From the NCBI RefSeq assembly GCF_002014855.1, contig NZ_MUYV01000014.1, positions 1 through 38,006 of the forward strand: a stretch of DNA of 38,006 bases, read 5' to 3'. Position 1 is the first letter of the stretch, and each line of letters starts with the position of its first letter. The DNA is from Moraxella porci DSM 25326 (GTDB taxonomy: Bacteria > Pseudomonadota > Gammaproteobacteria > Pseudomonadales > Moraxellaceae). A program made the translations under genes and the position numbers. This document shows, piece by piece, positions 6,793 through 15,451 of this stretch. The notes beneath the pieces are model-generated. The model ran no database searches. It had not been told where the DNA came from and saw nothing but the letters and a program-made list of their open reading frames with translations.

Positions 6793-6953
6793 TATATCGT
6801 GGTACTAGCAAACACCCTTTGTATGTTACTTGCATTAATATTAGCATAGACACTGCTAAAACTTGGGTTCAAAAATTACAAGGTCAATATAGAATTCCTG
6901 ATATAGTTAAAAAAACCGATATACTAAGCAGGGAAACTGATACAGAACAATAG
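6793..6953 (+). pseudogene. endonuclease V-like gene, 3' part
   Basis: The frame that continues from base 2647 resumes here and encodes the C-terminal endonuclease V blocks: IYRGTSKHPLYVTCINIS, then QKLQGQYRIPDIVKKTDILSR, ending at TAG 6951-6953. The R-G-T-S-x-x-P-L-Y-V-T and Y-R-I-P-D motifs are characteristic of the family. This piece has no start codon of its own and is cut from its 5' part by 4.1 kb of nested transposon. No other lesion is visible, so loss of function is probably due to the insertion alone. Confidence 0.75.
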
Positions 6954-6964
6954 TTCGGTAGGTT

Positions 6965-7038
6965 GGGTTATGCTATCGCTAACCTAGCATGATGGTGTAA
7001 ATCTTTGCATTTATTGGGCTTTCGCAAGCTTAAGCCCA
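6965..7038. repeat. two imperfect palindromes downstream of the endonuclease V gene
   Basis: GGTTA (6966-6970) pairs with TAACC (6980-6984) in a GGTTGGGTTA-type context, which resembles the small GGGTTA palindromes scattered in many genomes. Next to it, TGGGCTT (7015-7021) pairs with AAGCCCA (7032-7038). Both could be decayed REP-like units or RNA hairpins. No gene is visible in 6954-7124. Confidence 0.35.
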
Positions 7039-7124
7039 GCCTATGAGCTATCAAATTATGTACCGGCACAGTCTATAGTTGTGCTGAGCACAAAAACCCA
7101 ACCGCCCAACCAACCCCAACCCTG

Positions 7125-7152
7125 CCACCATCTTTTCGATGGTGGTTTTTAT
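7125..7152 (+). terminator. rho-independent terminator
   Basis: CCACCATC (7125-7132) pairs perfectly with GATGGTGG (7138-7145) across a 5-nt loop, followed by a T run at 7146-7150. It would end transcripts coming from the accessory island. Confidence 0.8.
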
Positions 7153-7167
7153 TCTTGATCAAGCGGT

Positions 7168-7350
7168 TTAGGGATACATGTCTCTTAGCTTGGGATCTTC
7201 ATTGATATACGCCTGCACTCTAAAGCAGACATCCCGATAGCCGTGCCAGTAGTAATTTGCATCTTGTTTTTCATACATGTACCGATCCCAGATGTCATCC
7301 ATCCACGGAGTAAAGGCTGCTCGTGCAGTCAGCTTGAGTGGATGCGCCAT
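7168..7350 (-). CDS. small hypothetical protein, 60 aa
   Basis: The ORF starts at ATG 7350, with GGTGATAA about 10 nt upstream as a weak ribosome binding site. The composition is protein-like: rich in Trp, Tyr and charged residues (WMDDIWDRYMYEKQD, then WHGYRDVCFRVQAYI), with no hydrophobic segment, so probably cytoplasmic. No family is recognised. It stands alone between the accessory island terminator and a gene-free stretch. It could be a conserved small protein, but no function can be given. Confidence 0.5.
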   Translation of the reverse strand: MAHPLKLTARAAFTPWMDDIWDRYMYEKQDANYYWHGYRDVCFRVQAYINEDPKLRDMYP

Positions 7351-7353
7351 ACT

Positions 7354-7737
7354 TTGTTATCACCATAAATAAATCTGGTAATATTGACAGTATTCCAAGA
7401 ATATCAGTCCAGAATCAATCTAACTGCCAATCAAAAACTCATGCAGGAACAAGCCAACTGAAATAAATCGATGGCGCGGCTGTTCAATGATCATCAAATA
7501 AGACCAGATCAGGATAGTGTGCGTGAATGCTTTTGGTTTGCAAGTTTATCACCATTGACATCGGATCAAGGATGGTTTTTGCTTAGATAATTATGATAAG
7601 ATGGTAAGGTAAATGGAATATCTGGCATTATGGCTGATGAGTGCCAAAGCTTATGGTCTATGCTGATGCCAAGTTTTGGTTTATGTCGATGACGGCTGCT
7701 CACTTGGCCATCATTAACGCATCAACAAGGAAGTCTT
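7354..7737. other. gene-free stretch upstream of the hydrolase gene
   Basis: No convincing ORF, repeat or RNA is visible in these 384 bases. It probably holds the promoter of the downstream hydrolase gene; no -35/-10 pair with good spacing could be fixed. Confidence 0.4.
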
Positions 7738-8805
7738 ATGATTACACATCGATTCATTGATGTTGATAGCGCGCTGCAGATTGGCGTGATCACACTCAAT
7801 AACCCAAAATCTTTGAATGCACTGAGCTACGAGATGGTTCAAAGCATCCATCAGCACCTCACCGACTGGGCGGCTGATGATCGGATCGTGGCTGTGCTGA
7901 TGCACGGCGCTGGTGATAAGGCATTTTGTGCTGGTGGGGATATTCGCGGCCTGTATCATGGCTATGATCCGACGACATTTCCAAATCCAGTGGCTGAGCG
8001 ATTTTTTGGTACAGAATACGACCTATGCAAAAAGATCAACAGTTATAACAAGCCGATCATTATCTGGGGTAGTGGCATCGTGATGGGTGGCGGCATGGGT
8101 CTGGCAGTGCCATCGAGCCATCGGATCGTCACTGAAACGACGATGATGGCGATGCCTGAGGTGACGATCGGGCTGTTTCCTGATGCTGGCGGTTCGTATT
8201 TTTTGGGACAGATGCCTGATCGGATCGGGCTGTTTTTGGGGCTGACGGGTGCGCGCTTTAATGGCGCTGATGCGTTGGCGCTGGGCGTGGCTGATTTTGC
8301 GATGGCAAGCGATGGCCTTGATCGGCTTATCGATACACTGGCGGCGGCGCAGTGGTGTGATGATGCAGCCACCAACCATCAGATGCTCAATCAGCTGATC
8401 GGCAGCATCGAAGATCGTGGTGTGCTGCCGTCAGGGTGGCTGCTGGCGCATCGTGATGAGATCACGCAGATCATGCAGGCGTCGTCATTAATTCATTTTG
8501 ATGCCATCGCCAAAGATACTCAAATCAAGCGCTCTGATTATGTGGCTCGTGCATTAGATCAGTATGCCAAAGGCTCACCGACTTCAGCCGCCATCGCATG
8601 GCATCTACATCATCGCATCGATGGCATGGATTTTGATGCGGTGATGGATCTGGAATATCTGGTGGCGATCCATTGTGCTGATCGAGGGGAGTTTGCCGAG
8701 GGCGTGCGCGCGCTATTAATTGATAAGGATAAGCGTCCCAAATGGCGCTATACGCTTGCTGATATGCCTAAGGATTATGCCAAAAGCCACACCATGCCGT
8801 GGTAA
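7738..8805 (+). CDS. enoyl-CoA hydratase/isomerase family, 3-hydroxyisobutyryl-CoA hydrolase-like
   Basis: This 355-aa crotonase-fold enzyme starts at ATG 7738 behind AAGGAAG. The oxyanion-hole segment KAFCAGGDIRGLY and the second glycine loop VMGGGMGLAVPSSHRIV are clear. MPEVTIGLFPDAGGSYFL carries the Glu and Asp expected of 3-hydroxyisobutyryl-CoA hydrolases in valine degradation. The length of about 350 aa and the extended C-terminal region fit this ECH_2 subgroup rather than the 260-aa hydratases. The expected reaction is hydrolysis of 3-hydroxyisobutyryl-CoA to the free acid and CoA in the cytoplasm. No other valine-degradation gene is adjacent, so the substrate is an inference. Confidence 0.85.
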   Translation: MITHRFIDVDSALQIGVITLNNPKSLNALSYEMVQSIHQHLTDWAADDRIVAVLMHGAGDKAFCAGGDIRGLYHGYDPTTFPNPVAERFFGTEYDLCKKINSYNKPIIIWGSGIVMGGGMGLAVPSSHRIVTETTMMAMPEVTIGLFPDAGGSYFLGQMPDRIGLFLGLTGARFNGADALALGVADFAMASDGLDRLIDTLAAAQWCDDAATNHQMLNQLIGSIEDRGVLPSGWLLAHRDEITQIMQASSLIHFDAIAKDTQIKRSDYVARALDQYAKGSPTSAAIAWHLHHRIDGMDFDAVMDLEYLVAIHCADRGEFAEGVRALLIDKDKRPKWRYTLADMPKDYAKSHTMPW

Positions 8806-8833
8806 GCATGACTGTGATGGGCTGATGATGCCT

Positions 8834-8863
8834 AGCATGGCTAATATTAACCTTAGCCATGCT
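8834..8863. terminator. perfect hairpin between convergent genes
   Basis: AGCATGGCTAA (8834-8844) pairs perfectly with TTAGCCATGCT (8853-8863). No T run follows on either strand, so it may be a weak terminator or mRNA 3' end structure for the hydrolase and rhomboid genes that converge here. Confidence 0.5.
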
Positions 8864-8950
8864 TAGGCGGCGAAAAGATTCAGCTTTATGCCTATTCAAT
8901 CAAGAAAAAAACCAGGTCAGGATGATGCCAAAGCTTGTTCTTTTATTCAC

Positions 8951-9556
8951 TTAAAAGCTTGGATTTAGCAGGCGATCGATGAAGTGAACGATGATCGCAG
9001 GCTCGATGGCAATGGTCGCTACCACGCCGAACACCGCACCGAACAGATGCGCCGAATGGTTGATATTACCGCCACCGCGACGATCTGCCCAGATGCTGTA
9101 GGCCACATAAGCCACCGCAAAAACGATCGCAGGAATCGGCAACACCGCGAACAGATACAGAGTATTCCACGGCGCAAATAAAATATAAGCAAACAGTACC
9201 GCCGATACCGCGCCTGAAGCACCGAGGCTTGAGTAGCGCGGATTATTCTTATTGCGCGCATAAGTCGGCAAGATGGCGACGATGATCGCCAGCACATAAA
9301 AGCCGACGAAACCCAAGCTGCCAAATTTGGCAATATAAAACCGCTCAATTACCCGACCAAAAAAGTACAAGGTAAACATATTAAACAACAAATGCATGCC
9401 ATCAGCATGAATAAAGCCGTGTGTCAGCAGCCGATCGTATTGCCCGCGGTTAACCGCAGGTGGATAAAAGATCAATCGCTCTAATAGCGGTCTGGATTGC
9501 CAAGCAGCGATGCTGATCAGCACTGTGATGATGATAATGACGGTCGTGTGATTCAT
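8951..9556 (-). CDS. rhomboid family intramembrane serine protease
   Basis: This 201-aa membrane protein has about six hydrophobic helices. The conserved H-x-x-x-N segment (HLLFNMFTLYFFG, residues about 55-67), the catalytic serine in GASGA (Ser114) and the catalytic histidine in HSAHLFGA (His170) define a rhomboid protease. Such enzymes cleave transmembrane segments of other membrane proteins in the inner membrane. The substrate is unknown. The region upstream of ATG 9556 lacks a clear Shine-Dalgarno sequence. The length fits the minimal six-helix bacterial form without a cytoplasmic domain. Confidence 0.9.
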   Translation of the reverse strand: MNHTTVIIIITVLISIAAWQSRPLLERLIFYPPAVNRGQYDRLLTHGFIHADGMHLLFNMFTLYFFGRVIERFYIAKFGSLGFVGFYVLAIIVAILPTYARNKNNPRYSSLGASGAVSAVLFAYILFAPWNTLYLFAVLPIPAIVFAVAYVAYSIWADRRGGGNINHSAHLFGAVFGVVATIAIEPAIIVHFIDRLLNPSF

Positions 9557-10177
9557 AATTAATACTAAATAATAAAATAAAAAATAAATTTGATTAAATA
9601 CACAGGTTTAGTCTAGCAGATTTTTGCCAAAAAACTTTAGCATCTGTGTAAATTTTAAGCCATATTCTTATTTTTATCAGTTGATGTGATCTATTGATTC
9701 TGTGTCTATTTACCTCACAGGCGAGCATCGATGTTTGATAAAATGGTGAATAATTTAACGCGTAGCAAATCATTTGTCACTAACATGATGCTAAGCTGAG
9801 ATGCTTAGCTAAAAAAAAGAAGCGTACGATCGTTAAGTTTTCGGTATTATTACAGATTTGTAATAATAATCCTATAGCCTAAGCAGGTTTTGTAACTTAT
9901 TAAATCTAAATACAGTTTTGGTCGGGGGTTTTGTTTATCAATTGTTGCAAGGGCTTTTAACTGCGTGAAAAATCAGTCACAATAGCATCATCAAACCTCG
10001 CAGATGATAGGCACGGCGATTTTGACTGCTGAATTTGTCAGATTGAGTCAATGTTACTAATTGACAGCTGATGGCAGAGTGCTTGATCGGATAAACAAGG
10101 TATTGAGACCCGTATCGGTCTGTTTCTGATGCGAATGAAATGAATTAGCAAAATGACTCAACAAAATGGAGCGACTT
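9557..10177. other. 620-bp AT-rich spacer
   Basis: No gene is supported here. A small hairpin, GCTAAGC (9790-9796) with GCTTAGC (9803-9809), is followed by a run of eight A. On the minus strand the T run would precede the stem, so it is not a classical terminator in either direction. The stretch presumably contains the divergent promoters of the rhomboid and OmpA-domain genes. Confidence 0.45.
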
Positions 10178-11824
10178 ATGAGCCTGATTAACAAATTGCA
10201 CGAACTGATTACTCCGCATGTATTGGCAGCGATCAAAAACCAAGATGGTGACACCGCCAATAAAACCAATCTTCTAAAAACTTTCTATGCGATGTTCGCT
10301 GCACGCCTAAGCAACGAAGATGTCTATCAACGCGCCAATGCATTGCCAGACAGTGAGCTTGAGCATGGCCATCATTTGTTGAATGTCGCCTTTAGCGATG
10401 TTTCTACTGGCCAAGATCAGATCGCAACACTAAGCGACCATCTGTCAAGCGAATACGGCGTGTCATCAGTGACTGCACGCACTGCAGTTGCGACCGCTGC
10501 GCCGTTGGCATTGGCTCGTATCAAAGAATTGGCAGGTGCTGCTTCTGTGCCAGCATTCTTGCGTTCTGAACTTGCCAACGAACAAAATCATCTGCCAGCA
10601 TGGGCTTATGCCTTGCTACCAGCCGGTCTATTTGCAGGCACTGCAGCAGCAAGCGCCGTCAAACCTGCACCAGTCGTGACGGAACCTGTAAAAACAGTCC
10701 CTGTGACTGAGCCTGTCAAGCCAGCGACACATGTTAATACCGCTGCGACTGAAAGACACTACGAAAAAACTGAAAAGAGCAGCTTTTTAAAGACTTTATT
10801 GCCGATCATTGGTCTGCTGATTTTTGCAGCTCTAGCATGGCTGCTACTTCGCAGCTGCCAAGATAAGCCAGCACCAGTGGCTGCACCAGTAGCGACCCAG
10901 AACGAAGCTGCCGACGCAACCGCTGCCAATGCAGCTCTTGCACCAGCGACCTTGTCATTGGCTGTGGATGAGACTGGTCAAGCGATCTACTCATGCCGTT
11001 CTCAAGTGGGTAATGAAGAGTTGGCAGGCAATATCCGCGCTGCTGTCGCTCAAGTATTTGGCACCGAAAACTGCACGCCAGAGACTTCAGCTGCACACGC
11101 CACCACCATGCCAGCAGCTGAGCATCTGCCAGCGATCCTAGGTTTGATGAAAGGCGTACCAAACTCTAGCGTTAGCATCACTGACCGCGCTGTACGCTTT
11201 AATGCAGCGACTCCAGAAGCAGTGGCATCATTGGTTGAAGGCGCGAAAGGCATTCTGCCAGCTGACTTCACTGTTGAAGCTGAGCCTGCACTGGATGTGA
11301 ACACTGCGGTGGCTTCTAGCATCGAATCAGCACGCGCAGCCATCACAGGTCTGGGTGATACTGTTGAGGGTGACACAGAGATCGCAGCATTGATCAATGC
11401 GTTGAACCTACAAATCATCAATTTTGCGACTGATTCAACTGCCATCCCAGCAGAGAACCAAGAGATCCTTGATTTGGCAGCTCAAAAATTGGCTTCACTG
11501 CCACAGACTACTTTGCGCATCACAGGTCATACTGACAATCAAGGCGACCATGCCTATAACCAAAATCTGTCAGAATCTCGTGCCGCTGCTGTGCGTGATT
11601 ACTTGGTTTCAAAAGGCGTACCAACAGAGCGTCTGACAGTGGCAGGTGCTAGCTTTGATCGCCCAGTTGCATCAAATGCGACTGAGCAAGGCCGCTTCCA
11701 AAACCGCCGCATCGAGTTCACCCTACAGCAAGAGGTCGAAACTGTGACTCAAGTAGGCAATGCAGAGCAAGCACCAGCTGATGCTGCACCAGCTACTGAG
11801 CAGCCAGCACAACCTGCACAATAA
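10178..11824 (+). CDS. OmpA-domain protein with one membrane helix and a long N-terminal domain
   Basis: ATG 10178 is chosen over ATG 10166 because GGAG stands 6 nt before it; this gives 548 aa. Residues 1-155 are soluble and helical (MSLINKLHELITPHVLAAI), followed by a Pro/Val/Thr-rich linker and a single transmembrane helix (LLPIIGLLIFAALAWLLL, about residues 208-228). A middle region looks BON-like. The C-terminal OmpA peptidoglycan-binding domain (about 405-525) has INFATDSTAIP, TGHTDNQGDH and RFQNRRIEF. The protein therefore probably spans the inner membrane and contacts peptidoglycan, unlike a beta-barrel OmpA. There is no signal peptide. The exact role is unknown; cell-envelope organisation is likely. 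Confidence 0.85.
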   Translation: MSLINKLHELITPHVLAAIKNQDGDTANKTNLLKTFYAMFAARLSNEDVYQRANALPDSELEHGHHLLNVAFSDVSTGQDQIATLSDHLSSEYGVSSVTARTAVATAAPLALARIKELAGAASVPAFLRSELANEQNHLPAWAYALLPAGLFAGTAAASAVKPAPVVTEPVKTVPVTEPVKPATHVNTAATERHYEKTEKSSFLKTLLPIIGLLIFAALAWLLLRSCQDKPAPVAAPVATQNEAADATAANAALAPATLSLAVDETGQAIYSCRSQVGNEELAGNIRAAVAQVFGTENCTPETSAAHATTMPAAEHLPAILGLMKGVPNSSVSITDRAVRFNAATPEAVASLVEGAKGILPADFTVEAEPALDVNTAVASSIESARAAITGLGDTVEGDTEIAALINALNLQIINFATDSTAIPAENQEILDLAAQKLASLPQTTLRITGHTDNQGDHAYNQNLSESRAAAVRDYLVSKGVPTERLTVAGASFDRPVASNATEQGRFQNRRIEFTLQQEVETVTQVGNAEQAPADAAPATEQPAQPAQ

Positions 11825-11909
11825 TCACTGTCCGAGGTCATCAATGGTTGATTGACTGTTGATGGCTATTGTGGGCGGTTAAAGTGCCGAAATCTTGTGT
11901 TAAAATATC

Positions 11910-11938
11910 AGCCAAGCGGGAAACTGCTTGGCTTTTTT
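11910..11938 (+). terminator. rho-independent terminator
   Basis: AGCCAAGC (11910-11917) pairs with GCTTGGCT (11926-11933) and is followed by TTTTT. It ends the OmpA-domain transcript and stands 24 bp before the next gene. Confidence 0.85.
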
Positions 11939-11961
11939 ATAATCTATAACATGACGAGAAT

Positions 11962-12693
11962 ATGATGGCAAAAATGACAAAAGTCGTGCTATTTAATAAG
12001 CCTTATGGTGTGCATAGTCAGTTTCGCAAAGATCATGACGAGATGGCGACTTTGGCGGATTTTATCGATGATCAGTCGCTGAGAGTGGCAGGCAGATTGG
12101 ATAAGGATTCAGAAGGCTTACTGGTGCTGACCAATCATGGTGGGCTCAATCACGCCATCACCACGCCGCCCACCGCCATCAATGCCAAATATGATGCCAA
12201 GCACGCCAAGACTTATTTGGTACAAGTTGAAAACATCCCTAGTGCAGAACAGCTTGATGCTCTGCGTACAGGCGTGATGCTCAAAGATGGCAAAACACTG
12301 CCTGCGACTGTCAAGCATCTGGCTGATGATGAGTTGCCCATCACACTGTGGGCGCGTACGCCACCGATTCGCAGTCGGGCAAGCATTCCAACCGCTTGGC
12401 TTGCCATCAGTATCATCGAAGGCAAAAACCGCCAAGTGCGTCGCATGGTGGCTCATGTGGGTTTACCGTGTCTTCGATTGATTCGCTATCAGGTGGGGCA
12501 GTGGGTGCTGAGCGATTTGGCAGTGGGTGACTATCGTGTGCTTCAGCTATCTGATGATGAGCTTAGAAAATTGGGCATCAGCGATACCCTAAAATCAGCT
12601 CATCTATCTCGCCATCATCAGTCATTGCCATCAAATCGACGCCCAACGACATCAAAACCAAAACGCCCACGCCCACCGAAATTTGGTGGATGA
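11962..12693 (+). CDS. rluE: 23S rRNA pseudouridine synthase RluE-like
   Basis: This 243-aa member of the RsuA/RluE group isomerises a uridine of 23S rRNA (U2457 in E. coli) to pseudouridine. The family blocks are FNKPYGVHSQF, the catalytic-Asp motif AGRLDKDSEGLLVLTN, KTYLVQVENIPS, ARTPPIRSRASIPTAWL, and the EGKNRQVRRMVAHVG box. It lacks the N-terminal S4 domain, as RluE does. A basic Pro/Arg-rich tail (about 215-243) may aid rRNA binding. The gene converges on the M61 peptidase gene, 39 bp away. The promoter must lie at or before the terminator at 11910, perhaps TAAAAT near 11901. Confidence 0.88.
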   Translation: MMAKMTKVVLFNKPYGVHSQFRKDHDEMATLADFIDDQSLRVAGRLDKDSEGLLVLTNHGGLNHAITTPPTAINAKYDAKHAKTYLVQVENIPSAEQLDALRTGVMLKDGKTLPATVKHLADDELPITLWARTPPIRSRASIPTAWLAISIIEGKNRQVRRMVAHVGLPCLRLIRYQVGQWVLSDLAVGDYRVLQLSDDELRKLGISDTLKSAHLSRHHQSLPSNRRPTTSKPKRPRPPKFGG

Positions 12694-12732
12694 TGGGCGG
12701 AGGGATAAGACCTGTGCAAGTTTTATGGTTGA

Positions 12733-14508
12733 TCACCCAAAATTCAGCCATTGACCACCATCACCTGCTAAGCTTAGCTGCTCATGCGTGGTTGCAGGTA
12801 TCGCATCACTGACGGCAGGCACATCAAAGACCATCAGCTCATCACGGCGAAAAGCGTGAACTTGTACGGCTTGTCCTGTGGCTTGTTGATGGGCGATTTG
12901 ACGATTTAGCACGGCATTGCTTGCTTTGAGTCCATTGATGGCGATGATGACATCCCCAAAGCTCAGTCCCGCTAGGCTTGCTTGGCTGTCACGGTGTAGG
13001 TGCTTGATTTTTAGCCCTGATGATTTTTCATCCAATGTCATGCCCCAAGGTTTGGTTTGATGAGCTGTTTGACTGCTTACGCCAAATTTTGCTAAGGTTT
13101 CGCGGATTGGCAGTGGCGTGGTGCCGATGACATACTGCTGATAAAACGACTGCCATGCGTCATCACCGATTAGTTGTCCAATGACTTCGCCCAGTGACTG
13201 AGTTGTCAAAGCATAAGGCTTGGCTTTTGAGCGATCATAAAAGGTTTTGATCGCATCAAACAGACGATACTTGCCATCAGTCAACTCAAGCAAAGTCACA
13301 TCCAACAGCCATGCCACCAATGCACCTTTATTATAATAACTTATGCCTTGATTGGCGGTGTTTTCATCGGCACGATACAGCTTGATCCAAGTATCAAAGC
13401 TGGATTCGGCGACACTTTGATGTGCTTTGCCATCGGTTTGTAGATAGCGGTTGATTTGGGCGGTGAGTAAGTTAAGATAATTTTTTTGATCAATCACCCC
13501 TGAGCGAAGCAGCATCAAATCATCAATATAGGAGGTAAACCCTTCAAATACCCACAACAGCGGTGTATAAGCTTCGTCGATGAGTGGATTATCCATCATC
13601 ACATCCGGCTTGACTGTCTTGACCCACCATGCGTGAAAATACTCATGACTGCACAGACCCAAATATCGCTGATAATCACTGCTTGGCATGGCAGGCTCGG
13701 CAATACTTGGCAAATCAGTGCGTGGACTGACCAGTGCTGTCGAATTGATATGCTCAAGCCCACCATAGTCATTACCTGTCACCATCGTCATAAAGGTATA
13801 ATCAGCAAACGGCGTGCTACCGAGCCAATCCACATAAGCTTGGCAGATTTTTTGCAAATCATTTTGTAGTCTGCCTAAATCAGCTTGATGGCGACCTGCG
13901 ATGAATGAGCGATGGCTGATAACTTGCCCATCACGGTCTGTGACTTCAAAGTCAAACACATCTTGCGTACCAATTTCAAAAGGATAATCCAAATAGTCAA
14001 AGGCAGGCAGCGGGGCGAGATCGTACACCCAGCCATCACTATGTTTGGTCAGTGTATGGCTAAGACCGCAGGCGATCGTGCAGTCAGGATGCTGATGGAT
14101 AAAGGCAGTTGGGATATGTAGGCTGACATGAGCAGCTGCATATTTGTCATGATTGATTAACAATAATAATGAACTAAAATTACCAAAAATCCGCTGACTA
14201 TCGACAAATGCCGTCCGCACGGATAAATCATAACAATACACTTCGTACTGTACGCTCACAGCATCCCCTGATTTGGCATGGTCGAGCCTAAAGGTGTGCT
14301 TATCTGACTTGGTGGCACGATAATCGACGCCATCAATCGTGTAGATGACCTTAGTAATATTCTTGGCAAATTCACGAATCAAAAAACTGCCTGCAATCCA
14401 AGTAACCATCGATAGGCTGGGTGCATCCATGTCTGCGACAAACTGCATACGCACATCGCATAAGTGGTCATAATAGCGTTTAAAATCAATATGATATCGG
14501 GTACTCAT
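12733..14508 (-). CDS. M61 family (glycyl) aminopeptidase with PDZ domain
   Basis: This 591-aa zinc metallopeptidase starts at ATG 14508 with AGGAAG upstream. The N-terminal beta-domain (1-190) is followed by the catalytic domain: GGLEH (249-253), HEYFH (288-292, zinc ligands and catalytic Glu) and the third ligand Glu322 in VFEGFTSY. A C-terminal PDZ domain (about 490-555) contains SLAGLSFGDVIIAINGLKA. No signal peptide is visible, which suggests a cytoplasmic enzyme. Family members release N-terminal glycine or alanine from peptides. Length and domain order are normal. Confidence 0.9.
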   Translation of the reverse strand: MSTRYHIDFKRYYDHLCDVRMQFVADMDAPSLSMVTWIAGSFLIREFAKNITKVIYTIDGVDYRATKSDKHTFRLDHAKSGDAVSVQYEVYCYDLSVRTAFVDSQRIFGNFSSLLLLINHDKYAAAHVSLHIPTAFIHQHPDCTIACGLSHTLTKHSDGWVYDLAPLPAFDYLDYPFEIGTQDVFDFEVTDRDGQVISHRSFIAGRHQADLGRLQNDLQKICQAYVDWLGSTPFADYTFMTMVTGNDYGGLEHINSTALVSPRTDLPSIAEPAMPSSDYQRYLGLCSHEYFHAWWVKTVKPDVMMDNPLIDEAYTPLLWVFEGFTSYIDDLMLLRSGVIDQKNYLNLLTAQINRYLQTDGKAHQSVAESSFDTWIKLYRADENTANQGISYYNKGALVAWLLDVTLLELTDGKYRLFDAIKTFYDRSKAKPYALTTQSLGEVIGQLIGDDAWQSFYQQYVIGTTPLPIRETLAKFGVSSQTAHQTKPWGMTLDEKSSGLKIKHLHRDSQASLAGLSFGDVIIAINGLKASNAVLNRQIAHQQATGQAVQVHAFRRDELMVFDVPAVSDAIPATTHEQLSLAGDGGQWLNFG

Positions 14509-14642
14509 GTGACTTCCTGATGATTATGTATGGTAAATTCCAAAATATCATAGCAAACTTGACTGATTTTGCAATGATTTGGCGAGCTATTTACAGCTTG
14601 TAACGACTTTTTTGTAATCGATGGGCAAATTGACCAAACTTC

Positions 14643-14651
14643 TGTTATAAT
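14643..14651 (+). promoter_or_regulatory. extended -10 promoter for slyD
   Basis: TGTTATAAT is a perfect extended -10 element (TG-N-TATAAT) about 80 bp before the slyD ATG. A -35 box is weak, as expected for extended -10 promoters. Confidence 0.6.
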
Positions 14652-14730
14652 GGCGAGAACTTTTTGCTGATTTTGGCGAGCTTGGCATTTGGCAAAAGCA
14701 GCCACAGCACATTTATGTAAGGAATCTCTT

Positions 14731-15216
14731 ATGACAACTATCGCAAATGATACCGTTGTAAAATTTAACTACACGCTGACCAATGACAAGGGCGAAACCC
14801 TTGATCAATCTCGTGGCGAGCCATTGGCATACCTACACGGTCATCACAACATCATCCCAGGTCTTGAAAAAGAAATGACTGGCAAGGCAGCAGGCGACAA
14901 GTTCAAAGTCACCGTCAAGCCTGAAGAAGCTTATGGCGAGTACATCGCAGAAGCGGTTCAAGAAGTGCCACGTGCCAATTTCCAAGGTGTCGATAGCATC
15001 GAAGTGGGTATGCAGTTCCAATCACAAACTGACGATGGTCATGTGATGCTGGTCACTGTCAAAGATGTCAATGACGAAGTTGTGGTGGTGGATGGTAACC
15101 ATCCGTTGGCAGGTGTTGAGCTGACCTTTGATGTTGAGATCGTCGAAGTGCGTGCAGCGACTGCTGATGAGATTGCACATGGTCATGCACATGGCGTTGG
15201 CGGTCATCATCACTAA
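14731..15216 (+). CDS. slyD: FKBP-type peptidyl-prolyl isomerase, SlyD-like
   Basis: ATG 14731 is chosen because AAGGAAT precedes it by 7 nt; the product is 161 aa. It has the FKBP fold split by the insert-in-flap chaperone domain: FNYTLTNDKGETLDQS and IIPGLEKEMTGKAAGD (isomerase part), PEEAYGEY then VPRANF and GNHPLAGVELTFDVEIVEV. A His-rich tail (HGHAHGVGGHHH) is typical of SlyD and binds nickel or other metals. The protein catalyses proline cis-trans isomerisation, acts as a cytoplasmic chaperone, and may deliver nickel. The tail is shorter than that of E. coli SlyD. It has its own promoter and terminator. Confidence 0.92.
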   Translation: MTTIANDTVVKFNYTLTNDKGETLDQSRGEPLAYLHGHHNIIPGLEKEMTGKAAGDKFKVTVKPEEAYGEYIAEAVQEVPRANFQGVDSIEVGMQFQSQTDDGHVMLVTVKDVNDEVVVVDGNHPLAGVELTFDVEIVEVRAATADEIAHGHAHGVGGHHH

Positions 15217-15231
15217 TCCATCATGGATAAC

Positions 15232-15267
15232 AAATCGCTCAGGTCATTGACTTGGGCGATTTTTTTT
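15232..15267 (+). terminator. rho-independent terminator after slyD
   Basis: AAATCGC (15232-15238) pairs with GCGATTT (15256-15262). The inner bases continue the pairing (with G-T pairs) to a stem of about 14 bp, and a T run follows to 15267. Confidence 0.82.
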
Positions 15268-15328
15268 GACTAAAAAATAGATAAATTTTAAAAAAATATT
15301 AATAGAATCAATAAACTAGATAATATCA

Positions 15329-15341
15329 TGAAAAATATTCA
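15329..15341. promoter_or_regulatory. possible MetR box upstream of mesX
   Basis: TGAA-N5-TTCA matches the MetR consensus known from enterobacteria. It lies about 110 bp before mesX, a methionine-synthesis gene, which makes the match biologically sensible. The region is very AT-rich, so a chance match cannot be excluded. The rest of 15268-15451 holds no gene. Confidence 0.4.
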
Positions 15342-15451
15342 CCTTTTTTCAAAAATATATCATTTTTATTCATGTTAGCTTTGTGGTTTAATAGCACCTG
15401 TCGAAATTTTAACCATTTTTTGAATAATTTGATGACATAAAAGGTGTCCAC

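Noticed and set aside
8023..8379. Long antisense ORFs within the hydrolase gene
   Set aside because: They are mirror frames of a well-supported crotonase-fold gene, with Arg/His-rich composition.
9969..9984. CRP/Vfr-like site GTGA-N8-TCAC
   Set aside because: The spacing is 8 instead of the 6 bases required, and the flanks do not match.
11050..11445. Antisense ORF of 131 aa within the OmpA-domain gene
   Set aside because: It results from the Ala-rich codon pattern of the plus-strand gene and has no start signals.
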